A DNA stretch of 64,000 nt, taken from NCBI GenBank assembly GCA_023411395.1, contig JAEYOV010000062.1:1-64000 (forward strand). The letters run 5' to 3'. The stretch comes from Bacillota bacterium (GTDB taxonomy: Bacteria > Bacillota > Clostridia > Christensenellales > Aristaeellaceae). Position 1 is the stretch's first letter. Every line of letters starts with the position of its first letter. Positions 39,505-47,479 of the stretch are shown piece by piece. Below the pieces are notes generated by a model that saw only the letters and a list, made by a program, of their open reading frames with translations, was not told the DNA's origin and did not search any database. A program made the translations under genes and the position numbers.

Positions 39505-40092
39505 CTATCCCATATTCATCAGTCTCAAATAAGCATGAAGGAGCGCGGGGCCGTAGCGGGCGATCACGCCGCCTTCCGGCGCGTACAGGTCACCGTTTGC
39601 AAGATAGTGGTGTATCAGCCCGATCCACATGGAGAACAGCATATGAGCGGGAATCTGCGTTCTTTCCGCCGTACCGTCCCTGGCAAGGGCCTGCGTGAAG
39701 TGCAGGGAGAGAACGGATTGTATGCCCACAAAGCTGTCCCGCGCCCCTTGCGGAAGCCGCCTTGCTTCCAGCACCAGCCGGGTATAGAAGGCCTCATGCG
39801 CCCCGATTCCCTGTAAATGGGCGCCAAGCACCGCTTCCAGGCTATCGCCGTCCTGTGAAAGGTCGTGGGTGCGCGCCGCGATTTCCCCACAGTAACGGTT
39901 TACCACCGCCTCAATCAGGTCTTCCTGCGTTTTGAAATGGACAAACACCGTGCCGTGGGATACCCCCGCTTCCCTGGCGATGTCCTCCATGCGGCTTTGC
40001 GTAATCCCCTGCCGGGAAAAGACATCGTAGGCCGAATGAAGCAGCCTCTCCCGCGTGCGTTCCTTCTGCTGCTGGCGACTGTTTGCCTTCAA
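39505..40092 (-). CDS. TetR/AcrR family transcriptional regulator
   Basis: This 195-residue protein has an N-terminal TetR helix-turn-helix (LLHSAYDVFSRQGITQSRMEDIAREAGVSHGTVFVHF, about residues 17-53) and a ligand-binding C-terminal domain. It is co-transcribed with a zinc-ribbon protein. Upstream of its start lies TGACT-CTTT-AGTCA (40112-40125), which may be its own operator. The divergent neighbour is the T-box-controlled acyl-CoA ligase gene, so regulation of that gene or of itself is possible. The ligand is unknown. Confidence 0.88.
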   Translation of the reverse strand: MKANSRQQQKERTRERLLHSAYDVFSRQGITQSRMEDIAREAGVSHGTVFVHFKTQEDLIEAVVNRYCGEIAARTHDLSQDGDSLEAVLGAHLQGIGAHEAFYTRLVLEARRLPQGARDSFVGIQSVLSLHFTQALARDGTAERTQIPAHMLFSMWIGLIHHYLANGDLYAPEGGVIARYGPALLHAYLRLMNMG

Positions 40093-40111
40093 TTGATGAC
40101 TCCTTAATCAT

Positions 40112-40125
40112 TGACTCTTTAGTCA
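40112..40125. promoter_or_regulatory. Candidate TetR operator
   Basis: The inverted repeat TGACT-CTTT-AGTCA, with a further TGACTCC at 40097-40103, lies just upstream of the TetR start and 70 bp from the T-box gene promoter. Confidence 0.35.
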
Positions 40126-40194
40126 TTGTAATTCACTTTTCCTTGCATGTCAAGAGAGGAAATGAAACTTTTTTGTAAAGCCTGCAAATCCTGC

Positions 40195-40223
40195 TTGACA
40201 AACAGGTACGCCTCCGATACAAT
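40195..40223 (+). promoter_or_regulatory. Promoter of the T-box/acyl-CoA ligase transcript
   Basis: TTGACA (40195-40200), a 17-bp spacer and TACAAT (40218-40223) place the transcription start near 40230. Confidence 0.8.
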
Positions 40224-40229
40224 CTTTCC

Positions 40230-40490
40230 AAATTGAATGAAAACGCCATGACTGGGACCAGTACTCCAAGAACTCCTTCAGAGAACTGCCGGGCGGTGCA
40301 AGGCAGCAGGGATTTTCGGAGGAACCTCACCCACGAGCGGCCGCCAGAAAGCGGGGCTTCCCGCCAGTAGCAGCGGACGGTTTCGGCCCGTAATCGCCTT
40401 TCACAAGCGGGGGCTTTGGCCCCAAGCAGAGTGGTACCGCGGATGCAAAATGCCTCCGTCTCTGAAAAATCAGAGGCGGAGTTTTTTATA
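40230..40490 (+). promoter_or_regulatory. T-box riboswitch, specifier loop reads CUC (Leu)
   Basis: Stem I contains the GA kink-turn, the AGUA motif (40260-40263) and the distal AG bulge and GGUGCAAGG loop (40295-40303). On the 3' side of the specifier loop, GGAG-GAA-C-CUC-A-CCC places CUC at 40326-40328, with CUCC/GGAG pairing above and UGGG/CCCA below. The T-box sequence AGAGUGGUACCGCGG lies at 40428-40442; its UGGU fits a tRNA with discriminator A, as in tRNA-Leu. The terminator CTCCGTCTCTGA/TCAGAGGCGGAG plus TTTTTT is at 40454-40487. Uncharged tRNA would allow read-through into the ligase gene. Confidence 0.93.
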
Positions 40491-40510
40491 TCATGGAGGA
40501 GGCGGTTTTT

Positions 40511-42187
40511 ATGGCCATCACAACGCTCAGCAATTATACCATCCCCGGGCTTTTGCGCAAAAATGTCAGGGAGATCCCCGGCAACGATTGCGTTGTCGCA
40601 CCGGAATACGGCGTCCGCTGGAGCTGGCAGGAGTTTGACCGCCTTACGAGTCTTGTAGCCCGTGGCATGCTGGCCATGGGCATCAAAAAGGGCAACCATG
40701 TGGGCATATGGGCCACCAATCTGCCCGAATGGATGCTCACCATGTTCGCCACCGCCAAATTAGGGGCCATCCTGGTCACGGTGAACACCAACTACAAGCA
40801 GTTTGAGGTGGAGTATCTGCTGCGCCAGAGCGACACCAAAATGCTCGTCATGATGCCCGAAAACCGGGACAATCCCTATCTGGGCCACATCCTGAACCTT
40901 TTGCCCTCCCTCCGTGATAAAGAACCGGAGGAAGTAGGCGACCCCGGCCTGCCTCATTTAAAATCCGTTGTCATCATCGGCGACTGCAAAAGCCTGCCCC
41001 GCGGCGCGCGGCGCTTTGAGGATTTCTATGCCATGGCCGAAACGGTGCCCGGCGAGGCCTTGGAAGCACTCATTGCCTCCGCCGACACCCATGATGTCAT
41101 CAACATGCAGTACACCTCCGGCACCACCGGCTTTCCCAAGGGCGTCATGCTTACCCACCACAACATCACCAACAACGGCCAGTTCATGGGCGACCGCATG
41201 AAATTTACCCCCAGCGACCGGCTTTTGATTGTGGTGCCCCTGTTCCATTGCTTTGGCTGTGTGCTGGGCGTGATGACATGCCTCACCCATGGTACCACCA
41301 TGGTGCTCATGGAGCGCTACAACGCCCTCAAGGAAATGGAAATGCTGGTGGCGGAACGCTGTACCGCCGTCCACGGCGTACCCACCATGTTCATCGGCAT
41401 GCTGGAGCACCCCGATTTTGACAAGTTTGATTTCTCCCACCTGCGCACCGGAATCATGGCCGGCTCCCCCTGCCCCATCAAGGCCATGCGGGATGTGAAT
41501 ACCAAGATGCACATGAACGAGGTCACCATCGTCTTTGGGCAGACGGAGTCCTCCCCCGGCATGACCCAGTCCTCCGCCGATGACCCGCTGGAACTGCGCG
41601 TGGCCACCGTGGGCAAGCTGCTCCCCTGCACCGAAGGCAAAATTGTCAACCCTGAAACCGGCCTGGAGCAGCCCCGGGGCGTGCCCGGCGAAATCGTCAC
41701 CCGTGGATATCTTGTCATGAAGGGCTACTACAAAATGCCCGAGGCCACCCGCCAGGCCATCGACCCGGAAGGCTGGCTGCACACCGGCGATATCGGCACC
41801 ATGGACGAGGACGGCAACTTCCGCATCACCGGCCGCCTCAAGGATATGATCATCCGCGGCGGCGAGAACGTCTACCCCCGCGAAATCGAGGAATTCCTCT
41901 ACACCCACTCCGCCATCCGCGATGTGCAGGTGGTGGGCGTGCCCGACATAAAATACGGCGAGGAAATCCTCGCCTGCGTCATCCTGCGCGACGGCATGGA
42001 AGCCACCGAGGATGAAATCATTCAGTTTGTGAAAAGCGGCATGTCCCGCTTCAAGTCCCCCCGCTACGTCCTTTTTATGAACTCCTTCCCCATGACCGCC
42101 AGCGGAAAGATTCAAAAATACAAGCTCCGCGAAATGGGCGTCCAAACCCTCGGCCTCCAAGCCGCCGATGCGATAGAAACCGCATAG
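40511..42187 (+). CDS. AMP-dependent acyl-CoA ligase under T-box control
   Basis: This 558-residue ANL-superfamily ligase activates a carboxylic acid as acyl-AMP and then acyl-CoA. YTSGTTGFPKGVMLTHHN is the P-loop-like A3 motif, GQTESSP is A5, HTGDIGTMDEDGNFRITGRLKD is A7-A8 and SGKIQKYKLRE carries the A10 Lys. The closest general type is a medium-chain or branched-chain acyl-CoA synthetase. The ATG at 40511 has GGAGGAGG upstream, 24 nt past the T-box terminator. Control by a leucine-type T-box suggests that the acid is a leucine precursor such as isovalerate, which anaerobes can carboxylate to 2-oxoisocaproate. That role is inferred. Confidence 0.9.
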   Translation: MAITTLSNYTIPGLLRKNVREIPGNDCVVAPEYGVRWSWQEFDRLTSLVARGMLAMGIKKGNHVGIWATNLPEWMLTMFATAKLGAILVTVNTNYKQFEVEYLLRQSDTKMLVMMPENRDNPYLGHILNLLPSLRDKEPEEVGDPGLPHLKSVVIIGDCKSLPRGARRFEDFYAMAETVPGEALEALIASADTHDVINMQYTSGTTGFPKGVMLTHHNITNNGQFMGDRMKFTPSDRLLIVVPLFHCFGCVLGVMTCLTHGTTMVLMERYNALKEMEMLVAERCTAVHGVPTMFIGMLEHPDFDKFDFSHLRTGIMAGSPCPIKAMRDVNTKMHMNEVTIVFGQTESSPGMTQSSADDPLELRVATVGKLLPCTEGKIVNPETGLEQPRGVPGEIVTRGYLVMKGYYKMPEATRQAIDPEGWLHTGDIGTMDEDGNFRITGRLKDMIIRGGENVYPREIEEFLYTHSAIRDVQVVGVPDIKYGEEILACVILRDGMEATEDEIIQFVKSGMSRFKSPRYVLFMNSFPMTASGKIQKYKLREMGVQTLGLQAADAIETA

Positions 42188-42195
42188 AAACAGGG

Positions 42196-42257
42196 GGGCG
42201 CTGCCTCCCCGTTCCCCACGGCTCAAGGGATTTCATCCCTTGAGAATCCCTATTTAG
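42196..42257. repeat. Dispersed AGGGATTC hairpin repeat, copy B
   Basis: The hairpin CTCAAGGGAT-TTC-ATCCCTTGAG (42222-42244) is flanked by sequence matching, in reverse complement, the elements at 14614-14650 and 54474-54541. It lies in the 352-bp gap after the ligase gene, where it may serve as a transcription end. The rest of the gap contains short GC-rich repeats and a promoter for the MATE gene. Confidence 0.6.
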
Positions 42258-42478
42258 GGCAAATAACTCCGCCTTCCCAAGACCAACAATGCAATCCTCT
42301 CCGGGTCCAGGGTCCGGAGGCCCTGGTCGTCGCAAGGGGATAATGGGAGGTGCAGGAGGGAGTAAGGGGGACATCGAAATCCCCCCTACTCCCTCCTGCG
42401 TTCTCGTAGGCCCGATGCGACATATCCAAGGCATTTTTACGTTACATATGCAGTTATCCTCTCAAGAATTCCCTACCC

Positions 42479-42507
42479 TTTACGTATCCCTCCTGCCATG
42501 CTACAAT
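42479..42507 (+). promoter_or_regulatory. MATE gene promoter
   Basis: TTTACG (42479-42484), 17 bp and TACAAT (42502-42507). Confidence 0.55.
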
Positions 42508-42539
42508 ACTCTTTGCCCATGCATTAAGGAGGACTTTTT

Positions 42540-43946
42540 TTGCGCCATTTTTCCGTGCCCCATTCCCTGCGCCCCGTGTTCCATTGGGACGCCGCCTTTA
42601 CCAAGCGGCTTTTATTGGTGGCCCTGCCGATTATGTTTCAAAACTTGGTGGCCTCGTCGCTGCACATCATCGACGGGATCATGGTCAGCGGGCTGGGCAC
42701 ACCCCCTTACGCCGCCGTGACGCAAATGTCGCGGTTCATGTTCCTGTTCAACCTTACGCTTTTCGGCGTGGTATCGGGCAGCAGCATTTTCCTGTCCCAG
42801 TTCTGGGGCAAGAAGGATATCGCGGGCATGCGCAGCATCATGGGCATGTGCCTGCGCCTGACGCTGCCCCTGGCGCTGCTTTTTGGCGGCGTATCCCTTT
42901 TGGCACCCCGGCTGGTGGTGGGCTTTTTCCTAGACCCCGGGGAAAGCGCGGAGTATGCCAGGCAGTACCTGATGCTGGTGGCGCCCGGCATGATTCTTAC
43001 CGCCATCGACACGGTGTACGCCAGCGCCATGAAGTCCAGCGAGAAGACTTACATCCCCATGATGGCGGGCATCGCCGCCATCGTCACCAATACGGCCCTC
43101 AACTATATCCTGATTTATGGCAAGCTGGGCCTGCCGGCTATGGGCATAAGGGGCGCGGCCATCGCCACGCTGATTGCCGGCGGGGTGTCCCTGACGGTCA
43201 ACGTCAGCGTATCGTATATCAGGCGCCTGGCCTCCGCCGCGAAGCTAAGCCAACTGCTTGCGCTGGACGGCGCATTCTTCAGCCGGTACCTGAAGACCAT
43301 CTTCCCCGTGATCCTCAACGAAAGCTTCTGGGCGCTGGGCATCACCATGTACAGCTTTTGCTTTGGCCGGCTGGGGGATACGGCGGTGGCCGCCCAGGGG
43401 ATTTACAACACAATGGATCAATTGATCTTTGTCATGATCTATGGGCTCATGCACGGCAGCGCCATTGTGGTGGGCCGGAGCATCGGCACGGGCGACCGGG
43501 AGGAAGCCTACCTGTTTGCCAAGCGGCTGTTGTTCGCGGCTGTCTGCCTGGGGCTTGCAATGGGCGCGGTGATGTTTACAAGCAGGTTCTGGCTCGTGAC
43601 CCTCTTTGACATCTCCAGGGAGGCGCAGAGCCTGGCCGCCGTCTTCCTGGGCTATATTGCCTTTGTCGCCTGGGCACGGGCCTTCAATTGCATCAACATT
43701 GTGGGTGTACTGCGCTCAGGCGGGGATACGGTGTTCTCCATGGCGCTGGATGTATGCAGCATCTGGTGCTTTGGCGTGCCGCTGGTAGCCCTGGCCACGT
43801 TTGTATTCCGCTGGCCTGTGGAAATCGTGTTCCTGTGCACCGCCCTGGAGGAGGTACCCAAGCTTGCCATTGGCCTTCGGCGCATGCTCAGCAAGAAATG
43901 GATCAACGACTTGACCCGCCATCCTGCGGAGGATGCGGTTGCATAA
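42540..43946 (+). CDS. MATE family efflux transporter
   Basis: This 468-residue integral membrane exporter has the two six-helix lobes of MatE proteins, with LVASSLHIIDGIMVSGLG and GVVSGSSIFLSQFWGKKD as diagnostic N-lobe stretches. The counterpart in the C-lobe begins near GRLGDTAVAAQGIYN. Such transporters expel cationic drugs or metabolites using Na+ or H+. The start is a TTG at 42540 with AAGGAGG 7 nt upstream. It is followed after 14 nt by an amino-acid-kinase-like gene, probably in the same operon. Confidence 0.93.
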   Translation: MRHFSVPHSLRPVFHWDAAFTKRLLLVALPIMFQNLVASSLHIIDGIMVSGLGTPPYAAVTQMSRFMFLFNLTLFGVVSGSSIFLSQFWGKKDIAGMRSIMGMCLRLTLPLALLFGGVSLLAPRLVVGFFLDPGESAEYARQYLMLVAPGMILTAIDTVYASAMKSSEKTYIPMMAGIAAIVTNTALNYILIYGKLGLPAMGIRGAAIATLIAGGVSLTVNVSVSYIRRLASAAKLSQLLALDGAFFSRYLKTIFPVILNESFWALGITMYSFCFGRLGDTAVAAQGIYNTMDQLIFVMIYGLMHGSAIVVGRSIGTGDREEAYLFAKRLLFAAVCLGLAMGAVMFTSRFWLVTLFDISREAQSLAAVFLGYIAFVAWARAFNCINIVGVLRSGGDTVFSMALDVCSIWCFGVPLVALATFVFRWPVEIVFLCTALEEVPKLAIGLRRMLSKKWINDLTRHPAEDAVA

Positions 43947-43960
43947 CGGAGGATGCTATT

Positions 43961-44779
43961 ATGGAATTTGAACTTGTCGGCAAAATCGGCTCCATGGCTT
44001 TGATTCGCAAAGACGACAACGACATCGACTACAACATTTTTTCCCGCCTTGGCGCGGAATTAAAGCCCGGCATGATCTGGGTCACCTCCGGCGCCACGGA
44101 GATCGGGCGGCTGGATTATATGAAGCGCACCGGCCGGGAGCTTCACGGCGACCCCGAGCAGGACAAGACGGACTACGCCGCCCAGGGCCAGTCCATACTC
44201 ATGCAGAATTACCGCCAATTCATCCGCCCGGAGTACAGCGTGCGGCAGGTGCTGGTGGAGCATACCCACTTCAACGACCCGGAAAAGCGGGAGCACATCC
44301 ATAAGCTTCTTATAAGGGCCGCCCAGCAGGGAGCCATCCCCATCATCAACTACAACGACCCGGTCAGCGACGAGGAAAACCGCAAGATGGAGCTTTCTCA
44401 CCGCCGGGAAAAGGGCGAAGAAGTGCACGAATGCGTGGACAATGACGAGACCGCCGCCGTCATCGCCGGGCTGGTCAAGGCCAGAATGCTGGTGCTTTTG
44501 ACTTCCACAGAAGGCATTTATCAAAACCCCGCCGACCCAGGCACCCTGGTCAGGGAGGTCACGGGCAAAACCATAGAGGAGGTCGTGGCCGCCGTTCGCG
44601 CACTGCAGCAGAATTGCGTCGGCGCCAGCCGCATAGGGGCCAACGGCGCCCGGGCCAAGCTGGAATACGCCCTTGGCCCCGTTCAAAAGGGCGCCACAGT
44701 CATCATCGGCCACGCCCGCCACCACCTGCGCGACCTTATAGACGGCACCGTTCCCTGCACACGCATCGGGCTGAGATAG
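43961..44779 (+). CDS. Amino acid kinase family protein (ProB-like, no PUA domain)
   Basis: This 272-residue protein has the amino-acid-kinase fold. WVTSGATEIGRLDY corresponds to the substrate-loop SSGAxxxGR of glutamate 5-kinase, NYNDPVSDEEN is the central Asp region, and LLTSTEGIYQNP plus RIGANGARAKLEYAL mark the nucleotide loops. The N-terminal VGKIGSMALIRKDD replaces the KVGSS loop of ProB, and no PUA domain follows. It is therefore probably not a standard glutamate 5-kinase. GGAGG lies upstream of ATG 43961. Its pairing with a MATE gene suggests a role with an exported amino acid or nucleotide, but the substrate is unknown. Confidence 0.72.
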   Translation: MEFELVGKIGSMALIRKDDNDIDYNIFSRLGAELKPGMIWVTSGATEIGRLDYMKRTGRELHGDPEQDKTDYAAQGQSILMQNYRQFIRPEYSVRQVLVEHTHFNDPEKREHIHKLLIRAAQQGAIPIINYNDPVSDEENRKMELSHRREKGEEVHECVDNDETAAVIAGLVKARMLVLLTSTEGIYQNPADPGTLVREVTGKTIEEVVAAVRALQQNCVGASRIGANGARAKLEYALGPVQKGATVIIGHARHHLRDLIDGTVPCTRIGLR

Positions 44780-44866
44780 AAAGTAACGCCTGGAAATGCA
44801 AAATAGCGCTGTCAACGTCTTCCGCTCAATAAAGCTACTTCAAAATCCCTATAAAAAAACAAAATA

Positions 44867-44911
44867 CCTGCCCTTCAAACCCTATCGAAATTGAAAGGCA
44901 GGTACCTTTTT
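44867..44911. terminator. Bidirectional terminator
   Basis: TACCTGCCCTTCAA and TTGAAAGGCAGGTA form a stem with one mismatch, followed on the plus strand by CCTTTTTT and on the minus strand by TTTTGTTTTTTT. It ends both the kinase gene and the leftward 44956-46695 gene. Confidence 0.85.
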
Positions 44912-44955
44912 TGAGTCTGGATTCAGTATTAGGCCATCGCCCCAAGTCATGCAGA

Positions 44956-46695
44956 TCAGATCAGAGAATTGATGGTATCCGCATCCGCGATGCCCGTGGC
45001 ATCAAGGCTTTTGCTGGTTTGATACGCGCTGACGGCATCTTTCGTGTCCATATCGTAAGTGCCGTTTTGCGCCACGCCCAGTTTCCCCTGCAGCCACTTT
45101 ACAGCATCAACCGAATTGTATTCGGTCCCCAATATCCCGTTGAGCTCCGTTGTAAACGCACTTAGCTGCTCATTTGTGATCGCCTTCGCTGGCGTTGGGG
45201 CTGGCGTGGGCGTCGCGGTTGGAGCAGGCGTCGCGGTTGGAGCAGGCGTCGTGGTTGGAGCAGGCGTCGTGGTCGGCGTAGGCTTGGGTGTAGGAGGCAC
45301 GTATTCGAACAATTTCTTCAGCAGATTCTTATCGGCGGTTTTTCCGTTTCCTTCCTGGCCAATGGCCTTCATAAACGCTTGTACAGCCTTCACGGTATTA
45401 TTGTCATATATGCTGTTGGCCTTTTTCGAAAGAAAATTCAGCTTGCGCAGGCGATCCTGCATCTCCTTGACCCGAGGGCCGGTATCGCCCCTTTTCAAAC
45501 TGATGTATTCATCACATTTGGGCGCATTCTTTTTATACAAGGCCTTCAGCGTCCGTTCGCCCGCGATACCGTCGCTCTTCAGCTTCGCCTTCTTTTGGAA
45601 CAGCATGACAGCATCCTTTGTGCGGTTGCCAAAGTTGCCATCCACCGGTTCGGCCAGATAGCCAAGGTCCCGCAGGCGCGCCTGCAGCTTTTCCACACGC
45701 ACGCCGGCAGAGCCCCTCTGCAGCGTCACATACGTTACGAATTCCGGCGCATTGCCATCATACAGCCTCTGCTGCAGGGCATGTGTCGCAACGCCATCCT
45801 GATTTTCGCCGATAGCGTCCTGGAAATAGCGTACTGCCAGCTTCGTAGCCGAACCGAAGGTACCGTCGATAGCGCCGCTACGGTATCCCAGTTCATTCAA
45901 ACGGCGCTGCAAATCCTTGACGGCTTCACCACGGGAGCCCGTGGCGAGCCTTGGATATTCACTGGGAGCAGGAGTGGGGGTGGCGGCCGGCGGCACGGAT
46001 GCAGTAGGCTGAACAACGTCACGCACATACTGGATTTGGCAGTCGGTCACAGAAAGCCCCTTAAAATCCTCCTCCGATTCCGCCAGCGCATTGATAACAC
46101 CGTAGGGGAAGGCTTGATCAGCCGAAGTACCCTGATAGGAACGGTCCATCATCTGAATCAGTAAGCCGCCCGTACGCTGAGCGTTTACCGATTGATAAAG
46201 GCCGATTCCCGCAAGCAAAGTACCATCAGCATCCCATGCGTAGCGCTCGACTACGATATAGGTTTGCGCCGCGTCAGACATGTTCAGGCGGTACGTATTC
46301 GAGTTGGCATCAAAGCTGATTGCGCTAACGCTTTGGGGAATGTCCGGGAGGCCTTCGCTCTGATAAAAAGAAGCTTCGGCATATTCCTTAATCACCGCCC
46401 CGGGAACAGCCAGTCGGCCTCCCTCCTGCTTCACCAAGGCATTTTCGTATCCCCAGTTCACTCCGCACAAATACAACTGCATCCAGAAAAATTCTGGGCT
46501 GTCTGCATCATAGACCGCTTCGCCCTCAGCAATCATATTGCGCGCCAGGCTGTCAAAAACAGGGATCATGCGGTACAAACGCTCTTCCACCGTTTCATCA
46601 GCAGATGTTTGCGCCAGTTGGCCGGAAGATTCAGTGTACGCGGCTAAAGGGATTGCCAGCAAAACCACCATCGCGATGCAAAGTAGTTTTTTCAT
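44956..46695 (-). CDS. Secreted protein with three to four peptidoglycan-binding repeats
   Basis: This 579-residue protein starts with a signal peptide (MKKLLCIAMVVLLAIPLAAY). A domain of about 200 residues (unknown) is followed by three PG_binding_1 repeats, each with GxxGxxVxxLQxRLxxLGY and AVxxFQ motifs (near residues 250, 315 and 385). A Thr/Pro/Ala low-complexity linker from an 18-bp DNA repeat comes next, and a degenerate fourth repeat ends the protein (GVAQNGTYDMDTKDAV). The start at 46695 has ATAGGAG 9 nt upstream. It probably sits on the cell wall; the N-terminal domain's function is unknown. Confidence 0.82.
   Translation of the reverse strand: MKKLLCIAMVVLLAIPLAAYTESSGQLAQTSADETVEERLYRMIPVFDSLARNMIAEGEAVYDADSPEFFWMQLYLCGVNWGYENALVKQEGGRLAVPGAVIKEYAEASFYQSEGLPDIPQSVSAISFDANSNTYRLNMSDAAQTYIVVERYAWDADGTLLAGIGLYQSVNAQRTGGLLIQMMDRSYQGTSADQAFPYGVINALAESEEDFKGLSVTDCQIQYVRDVVQPTASVPPAATPTPAPSEYPRLATGSRGEAVKDLQRRLNELGYRSGAIDGTFGSATKLAVRYFQDAIGENQDGVATHALQQRLYDGNAPEFVTYVTLQRGSAGVRVEKLQARLRDLGYLAEPVDGNFGNRTKDAVMLFQKKAKLKSDGIAGERTLKALYKKNAPKCDEYISLKRGDTGPRVKEMQDRLRKLNFLSKKANSIYDNNTVKAVQAFMKAIGQEGNGKTADKNLLKKLFEYVPPTPKPTPTTTPAPTTTPAPTATPAPTATPTPAPTPAKAITNEQLSAFTTELNGILGTEYNSVDAVKWLQGKLGVAQNGTYDMDTKDAVSAYQTSKSLDATGIADADTINSLI
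45203..45274. repeat. 18-bp tandem repeat encoding a Thr-Pro-Ala linker
   Basis: Four near-identical 18-bp units, GGAGCAGGCGTCGCGGTT and variants, lie in the coding region of the peptidoglycan-binding protein. Copy-number change would lengthen or shorten the linker by six residues. Confidence 0.7.
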
Positions 46696-47021
46696 GTGCT
46701 TCACTCCTATCACTATCCTGTCGGTGTCTTATTCTCGTCACCCATCAATTAGACGCGAAGCCTGGTGTTTTGGTTCCCATTTCCACAGTTATTATATTTT
46801 GTTACATTTGCATCAGCCAGGGAGCACAAAAATCAACCGAATCCCTCCAGTCAAACCTCTTGGTTGATGCCTTCGTACAGGTATGCCTGTATAATCGCCA
46901 CCGTTGGAGATGATTCCGGGCGAACGCTGCCCGAAGCAGAACGTCAGTAAAAAATTTTCTTGACATACTCCTCATAATTACTTATAATTCCTTTTGTAAG
47001 TAATGATAAGGAGCATTTGCA
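46696..47021. other. Divergent promoter region
   Basis: This 326-bp gap between the peptidoglycan-binding gene and the HTH gene contains the latter's consensus promoter and operator at its right end and AT-rich sequence on the left. No gene is seen. Confidence 0.4.
46960..47007 (+). promoter_or_regulatory. Consensus promoter with inverted-repeat operator for the HTH gene
   Basis: TTGACA (46960-46965), 17 bp and TATAAT (46983-46988) form a full-consensus promoter. The inverted repeat ATAATTACTTA (46974-46984) and TAAGTAATGAT (46997-47007) straddles the -10 and start site with a 12-bp spacer, as expected for an autorepressor. Confidence 0.7.
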
Positions 47022-47468
47022 ATGCCTGAAACGTATTACACGGCGGAACAAGCGGCTGATCTTTTGAAGATGCACATCAAAACCGTCCAGCGCTATATCC
47101 GGGAAGGAAAGCTCCGCGCCAACAAGGTGGGAAAAAGCTGGCGCATTACAGGCCATGATCTGAGCGTTTTCGCGGAAGGATCGCAGGAACGCGCCGGCAG
47201 CCCGTTGGGCATGGAAATCCCGCCTGCGGAGCGTGTCAAAATCTCAGCCGTGGCGGATATCGCGGCTACCGGCAGGGAGGAGGCCATACGCATCATGAAC
47301 ACGCTGACCGCAGTGATGAACGTCAAACCCCCGGAATACGGCGCATCCACACTGCAAGTGCAATATTTGGAATCGGAATGCAAGGTCCGGGTGATGCTGT
47401 GGGGCAATTTGAAATTCACGGAAGCCATGTTCAGTTCCATGGCAGCACTGACGGACCCGGAAGAATAG
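47022..47468 (+). CDS. Excisionase/MerR-like helix-turn-helix regulator
   Basis: This 148-residue protein has an N-terminal winged HTH of the HTH_17 (excisionase) type (YYTAEQAADLLKMHIKTVQRYIREGKLRANKVGKSWRI, about 5-42) and a C-terminal domain of about 90 residues with no recognised fold. It precedes an alpha/beta hydrolase and a DUF4180 protein in an operon. The perfect inverted repeat over its own promoter suggests autoregulation. The signal it senses is unknown. Confidence 0.82.
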   Translation: MPETYYTAEQAADLLKMHIKTVQRYIREGKLRANKVGKSWRITGHDLSVFAEGSQERAGSPLGMEIPPAERVKISAVADIAATGREEAIRIMNTLTAVMNVKPPEYGASTLQVQYLESECKVRVMLWGNLKFTEAMFSSMAALTDPEE

Positions 47469-47479
47469 GAGGATGGAAC

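Noticed and set aside
40326..40328. Alternative T-box specifier CCU (Pro) by shifting one base
   Set aside because: Alignment to the known GAA-N-codon-A spacing favours CUC; it remains a possible alternative that a covariance model would settle.
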